64,000 bases of DNA from Streptomyces hoynatensis. GTDB taxonomy: Bacteria; Actinomycetota; Actinomycetes; Streptomycetales; Streptomycetaceae. Below are positions 60,490-64,000 of this stretch, in pieces (within the stretch, counting starts at the first letter, position 1; each line of letters begins with the position of its first letter). The position numbers and the translations under genes are program-made. The stretch covers positions 186,001 to 250,000 of the forward strand of contig NZ_RBAL01000009.1 of assembly GCF_003626535.1 (NCBI RefSeq), written 5' to 3'. A model generated the notes under the pieces. It did not search any database, was not told where the DNA came from, and worked only from the letters and a program-made list of their open reading frames with translations.

Positions 60490-62106
60490 TTAGGAGCGCC
60501 TGGCGAAGCGCCGGCGGCCGCCCACGGCGGTGGCCCCGTGCAGCCCGCCCTTGCGGCGCGGCGTCCCGCCGACCTGCTCGGCGGGCGGGCCGACCTGCTC
60601 GGCTGGCGGCAGCGTCTCCGCGACGGCCCCCGCGCCCGGCGCCCCCGCGGCCCCGGCGCCCGAGGCGGCGACGGCCGTCCCGGACGGCGCCTCCTCCGCC
60701 GCGGGCGCGGCCTCCCGGACCGGCGCGGCCCCGGCGGGCGCCGCCGCCCGGGCCCCGGCGGCCGGCCCGGCCGCCCCCGGCTCCTCGCCCGCGTCGGCCG
60801 CCGCCGCGGCGGCCGGGGCCCGGTCCTGGCCTGCCCCGTCCGCGACCCGCGGCTCCTCGGCCTCCCGCGGCCCGTCCTGCCGCCCCGCCTGCCCGGCCCC
60901 GGCCTCCTCGCCGCTTTCCGCGGCGGCCGTGTCCCGCGCCTGGCGCAGCCGGTAGCGGGGCGGCACGATCCACTGCGCCCAGCGGGGCGCCCGCGGCGTG
61001 AACCGGGGCATCAGCAGCACCACGAGGCCGACGGCGCTGAGCACCACGATCGCCGGCATCAGGAACGCCGCCTGCTGCACGGAGAAGGCGACCACGCCGA
61101 AGGCGATCAGCGCCGACCAGAAGTACATGATCAGCACGGCCCGGCTCTGGGAGTGCCCGATCTCCAGCAGCCGGTGGTGCAGGTGGCCGCGGTCCGCGCT
61201 GAACGGCGAGCGCCCGTTCCAGGTGCGGCGGACGATGGCCAGGACCAGGTCGACGAACGGCAGCGCGATGATCGTCAGCGGCAGCAGCAGCGGGATGTAG
61301 ACCGGGGCGGTCTCGATGACGGCCTTGCGCTCGGACCCGGCGAAGAGGCCGATGGCGTCGGGGTCCACCTGCCCGGTCACGGACACCGCGCTGGCCGCGA
61401 GCACGAGGCCGAGCAGCATCGAGCCGGAGTCCCCCATGAAGATCCGGGCGGGGTGCAGGTTGTGCGGCAGGAAGCCGAGGCACATCCCGATGAGCACCGC
61501 GGAGAAGAGGGTGGCGGGGGCGGCGGCCTCGATGCCGTACCCGTACCAGATCCGGTACGTGTACAGGAAGAACGCCGCCGCGGCGATGCCGACCATGCCC
61601 GCGGCCAGGCCGTCGAGGCCGTCGACGAAGTTCACCGCGTTGATCGTGACCACCACGATGGCCACCGTCAGCAGCGTGCCCTGGAGCGGGGTGAGGGCGA
61701 CCATGCCGACCTTGGGCACCGGAAGCCACAGGATGGTCAGGCCCTGGAGCACCATGACGCCGGCCGCGACCATCTGGAGGCCGAGCTTGAGCAGGGCGTC
61801 CACCCCGTACCTGTCGTCGAGGACGCCGACGACCCAGATCAGCGCCGCCCCGGAGAGCAGGGCCCGCGGCTCGTCGGAGAGGCGGAAGACCTCGCCGATG
61901 TTGGTCAGCTGGGAGGCGGCCAGCAGGCCGGCGCACAGGCCGCCGAACATCGCGATGCCGCCGAGCCTGGGCGTGGGCTCACGGTGCACGTCGCGCGCCC
62001 TGATCGCGGGCATCGCGCCCCATGCGATGGCGAACTTCCGCACCGGGCCGGTCAGCAGGTAGGTGACGGCTGCCGCGACGCACAGCGTCAACAGGTATTC
62101 GCGCAC
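60490..62106 (-). CDS. Polyprenyl-phosphate sugar-1-phosphate transferase (WecA/TagO/MraY family) with long tail
   Basis: 538 residues. Moves a sugar 1-phosphate (probably GlcNAc-1-P) from UDP-sugar to undecaprenyl/decaprenyl phosphate, the first step of wall polymer or arabinogalactan-like linker synthesis. About ten helices plus family motifs: PTPRLGGIAMFGG, GVLDDRYGVDA (Asp pair), NAVNFVDGLDGLAAG, PARIFMGDSGSMLLG, SADRGHLHHRLLEIGHSQ (HxHH loop). The last ~150 residues are Ala/Pro/Glu-rich and disordered, absent from E. coli WecA. GTG start; frame open upstream. Located before the atp operon as in other actinobacteria. Confidence 0.93.
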   Translation of the reverse strand: MREYLLTLCVAAAVTYLLTGPVRKFAIAWGAMPAIRARDVHREPTPRLGGIAMFGGLCAGLLAASQLTNIGEVFRLSDEPRALLSGAALIWVVGVLDDRYGVDALLKLGLQMVAAGVMVLQGLTILWLPVPKVGMVALTPLQGTLLTVAIVVVTINAVNFVDGLDGLAAGMVGIAAAAFFLYTYRIWYGYGIEAAAPATLFSAVLIGMCLGFLPHNLHPARIFMGDSGSMLLGLVLAASAVSVTGQVDPDAIGLFAGSERKAVIETAPVYIPLLLPLTIIALPFVDLVLAIVRRTWNGRSPFSADRGHLHHRLLEIGHSQSRAVLIMYFWSALIAFGVVAFSVQQAAFLMPAIVVLSAVGLVVLLMPRFTPRAPRWAQWIVPPRYRLRQARDTAAAESGEEAGAGQAGRQDGPREAEEPRVADGAGQDRAPAAAAAADAGEEPGAAGPAAGARAAAPAGAAPVREAAPAAEEAPSGTAVAASGAGAAGAPGAGAVAETLPPAEQVGPPAEQVGGTPRRKGGLHGATAVGGRRRFARRS

Positions 62107-62325
62107 AAGATGCCCCAGTGGTCTCGCTGGACTACCGCGCAACACCCTCTCATGTTCGCGCTGCCTTGGCGGCCCCGCTGTCCCCTTGGTCCCGGCTTGC
62201 CCCTGGGTGGGATGTGAGCCCCCGGGGGGACAACGGACGCCGCGCGCCCCGGGTTCCGCGGCCCGCACCGGGCGTCCCGGCCCCCGGGCGGGGAGCCCGC
62301 GCCGGGCGGGAGCGGGCCGGGAGGG

Positions 62326-63021
62326 CTAGAACAGCGCCCGCCTGGGCTGCGGGCGGCGCGAGGGCACCCCGGTGAGCGCGGTGACCACCGGGTCGAGCGC
62401 CGTGCGGATCTCCTCGGCGACGCTCCTGAAGTAGGGCAGCGGGGCGCCGTAGGGGTCCTGGACCTCGTCGGCCTCGGCGTTGGGCGCCAGCAGCCAGCCG
62501 CGCAGCGCGGCGGCGGCCCTGGCCAGCGCGCGGGCGCGTTCGACCAGGCCGTCCGGGGAGGCCGCCTCGGGCAGGGTGGTCATGTCGATGGCCCGCACCA
62601 GCCGCGTGAACTCCTTGAGGGTGAACGTCCGCAGGCCGGCCGAGTGCCCCATCGAGATCACCTGCGCGCGGTGGTCGCGGGTCGCGGTGAGCACCAGGTC
62701 GGCCTGGATGACGTGCTCGTCGAGCAGCTCGCGGCCGAAGAACCCGCCGGCGTCGGCGCCGTACTCGGCGAGCAGCTGGGCGGCGTGCGCCTCCATCGGC
62801 GCCCCCTCGTGCCCCCAGGTGCCCGCGCTCTCCACGATCAGGCCGACCGCGCAGCCGCCGAGCCGGTCGGCGAGGGCCTGCCTGGTCAGCCGCTCGGTGA
62901 TCGGGGAACGGCACACGTTGCCGGTGCTGACGTGCAGAATCCTGAAGACCTGCCGCGGGCCGGCCGTGGGCTCCGGCGTGGCTATGCCGGTGTCCGCGGG
63001 GCTTGGGGCGGGCGCCGTCAA
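62326..63021 (-). CDS. Low-molecular-weight phosphatase homologue lacking the catalytic cysteine
   Basis: 231 residues from a TTG start that overlaps the upstream stop codon (TTGA), implying translational coupling. The LMW-PTP fold is clear: FRILHVSTGNVCRSPITERL, ESAGTWGHEGAPM, ADLVLTATRDHRAQV, and the general-acid region QDPYGAPLPYF. The active loop of this family is C-x5-R-S; here the first position is Ser (VSTGNVCRS), so the nucleophile is missing while Arg and Asp remain. It sits where Bacillus has ywlE (protein-arginine phosphatase), after the sua5/tsaC gene. It may be inactive, bind phosphoproteins, or use another residue. Confidence 0.88.
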   Translation of the reverse strand: MTAPAPSPADTGIATPEPTAGPRQVFRILHVSTGNVCRSPITERLTRQALADRLGGCAVGLIVESAGTWGHEGAPMEAHAAQLLAEYGADAGGFFGRELLDEHVIQADLVLTATRDHRAQVISMGHSAGLRTFTLKEFTRLVRAIDMTTLPEAASPDGLVERARALARAAAALRGWLLAPNAEADEVQDPYGAPLPYFRSVAEEIRTALDPVVTALTGVPSRRPQPRRALF

Positions 63022-63665
63022 CGCGAGGTCTCCAGATCGGGAACGACTTTCCGCAGCTCCTCCTCGCTCACCGCCCCGGCGCGCAGCAGCACCGGCACGC
63101 TCCCGGTGACGTCGACGATGGAGGAGGGGACGTTGTCCGGGGTCTTGCCGCCGTCGAGGTAGACGGCCACCGAGTCGCCCAGCATCTCCTGGGCCTCGTC
63201 GCAGCTCTGCGGCGCCGGGTGGCCGGTCAGGTTGGCGCTGGAGACGGCCATCGGGCCGAAGGCCTTGAGGAGTTCGAGCGCGACGGGGTGCAGCGGCATG
63301 CGCACCGCGACGGTGCCCCTGGTCTCCCCGAGGTCCCAGGTGAGCGAGGGCTGGTGCTTGGCCACCAGGGTCAGGGCGCCGGGCCAGAAGGCGTCGACGA
63401 GCTCCCATGCCTTCTCGGAGAAGTCGGTCACCAGGCCGTGCAGGGTGTTGGGCGAGCCGACCAGGACGGGCGAGGGCATGCCGCGGCCGCGGCCCTTGGC
63501 GTCGAACAGGTCGGCGACGGCCGTGGCGTTGAAGGCGTCGGCGCCGATCCCGTACACGGTGTCGGTCGGCAGCACGACGAGGTCGCCGCGCCGGACGGCG
63601 GCCTCCGCCTCCCGCAGCCCGTGCTTGCGGTCGACCGGCTGCGAGCAGTCGAAGCGACGTGCCAT
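63018..63665 (-). CDS. L-threonylcarbamoyladenylate synthase (TsaC/Sua5 YrdC domain)
   Basis: 215 residues. Makes threonylcarbamoyl-AMP from threonine, bicarbonate and ATP for t6A modification of ANN-decoding tRNAs. YrdC motifs: GDLVVLPTDTVYGIGADAFN, FDAKGRGRGMPSPVLVGS, FWPGALTLVAKHQ, GTVAVRMPLHPVALELL, MAVSSANLTGHPAPQS, VPSSIVDVTG. It lacks the extra C-terminal Sua5 domain, so it is the short TsaC form. Follows prmC by 34 bp and overlaps the phosphatase homologue. Confidence 0.95.
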   Translation of the reverse strand: MARRFDCSQPVDRKHGLREAEAAVRRGDLVVLPTDTVYGIGADAFNATAVADLFDAKGRGRGMPSPVLVGSPNTLHGLVTDFSEKAWELVDAFWPGALTLVAKHQPSLTWDLGETRGTVAVRMPLHPVALELLKAFGPMAVSSANLTGHPAPQSCDEAQEMLGDSVAVYLDGGKTPDNVPSSIVDVTGSVPVLLRAGAVSEEELRKVVPDLETSR

Positions 63666-63699
63666 CAGTGAAGGTCCTCTCCTCGTGACGCCCGCGTGC

Positions 63700-64000
63700 T
63701 CACCGGTTGACCCGGCGGGCGGTGGCGAACCTGGGCCTGTTGTTGAGGTCGGGGTGGTCCGCGGCATCGGCCCAGCCGCGGTCCTCCGTGAAGATCCAGG
63801 GCACCTGCCCGCCCTGGGTGTCGGCGTGTTCGACGACCACGATGCCACCCGGGCGCAGCAGGCGGTGCGCCGCCCGCTCCAGGCCGCGGATCACGTCGAG
63901 GCCGTCCTCCCCGGAGAACAGGGCGAGTTCGGGGTCGTGGTCGCGGGCCTCGGGCGCCACGTACTCCCACTCGGTGAGCGGGATGTAGGGCGGGTTGGAG
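63700..64000 (-). CDS. prmC: PrmC, release-factor glutamine methyltransferase, C-terminal part
   Basis: Methylates the GGQ glutamine of release factors RF1/RF2. Only the last ~100 residues lie in the window. They start with the catalytic NPPY motif (SNPPYIPLTEWEYVAPEARDHDP), then ALFSGEDGLDVIRGL and GGIVVVEHADTQG, both typical of PrmC. The N-terminal part is beyond the right edge. The NPPY plus position before tsaC makes the call firm. Confidence 0.92.
   Translation of the reverse strand, partial: SNPPYIPLTEWEYVAPEARDHDPELALFSGEDGLDVIRGLERAAHRLLRPGGIVVVEHADTQGGQVPWIFTEDRGWADAADHPDLNNRPRFATARRVNR

Overview
The window is very GC-rich, with strong C/G third positions, frequent GTG starts and 4-base start/stop overlaps. 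Gene content and order (pfkA/pta/ackA/pyk, icmA, scy-filP, nucS, gvp, atpIBEFHAGDC) point to a Streptomyces or close relative, in a conserved chromosomal core. I saw no IS element, prophage, CRISPR array, rRNA or tRNA. Statements about S. coelicolor gene order are from memory, not a search.

Layout. 1-252: 5' part of a drug-type ABC ATPase. 583-6809: phosphofructokinase diverging from phosphotransacetylase, acetate kinase and pyruvate kinase (lower glycolysis and acetate overflow). 6961-9766: a three-gene set for a signal-bearing acidic protein, a four-helix membrane protein (DUF6114) and a small secreted protein (DUF6230). 10268-13054: thioredoxin-TPR protein and the large subunit of isobutyryl-CoA mutase. 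13182-20577: two DUF3817/MarR pairs flanking a cellulose-like glycan locus (GH6 hydrolase, GlxA radical copper oxidase, CslA synthase). 20723-24109: acetyltransferase, MeaB GTPase, thiolase, methylmalonyl-CoA epimerase. 24229-28731: the polar-growth coiled-coil proteins Scy and FilP. 28829-32932: two ABC-2 exporter pairs. 33029-41063: zinc-site protein, flavin-dependent oxidoreductase, SCO5389-type protein, NucS, a membrane STAND-like protein with a repetitive extracytoplasmic tail, a STAS antagonist, a 3-hydroxyacyl-CoA dehydrogenase and a TetR regulator. 41145-46202: ABC exporter pair, cobalamin adenosyltransferase, membrane protein, two-component system. 46419-51644: a ten-gene gas-vesicle cluster O-A-F-G-Y-Z-J-L-S-K. 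51701-60165: DUF2550 protein and the complete F1Fo ATP synthase operon on the minus strand. 60490-64000: polyprenyl-phosphate sugar-1-phosphate transferase, a phosphatase-fold protein lacking its nucleophile, threonylcarbamoyl-AMP synthase and the C-terminus of PrmC.

How it fits together. IcmA, MeaB, epimerase, thiolase, 3-hydroxyacyl-CoA dehydrogenase and the adenosyltransferase form a dispersed B12-dependent short-chain acyl-CoA network linked to the acetyl-CoA/acetate node. Scy, FilP and CslA/GlxA/GH6 all concern tip growth and hyphal-tip glycan. Regulatory features worth notice: a Rex-like inverted repeat upstream of atpI; a palindrome in the icmA promoter; a sigma-B-like promoter before the STAS gene; and at least nine genes with a TAnnnT hexamer 6-7 nt before the start codon, suggesting leaderless mRNAs.

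Least understood parts: the secreted/membrane trio at 6961-9766, the STAS plus degenerate STAND membrane protein pair at 36390-39197, and the Cys-to-Ser phosphatase homologue at 62326-63021.
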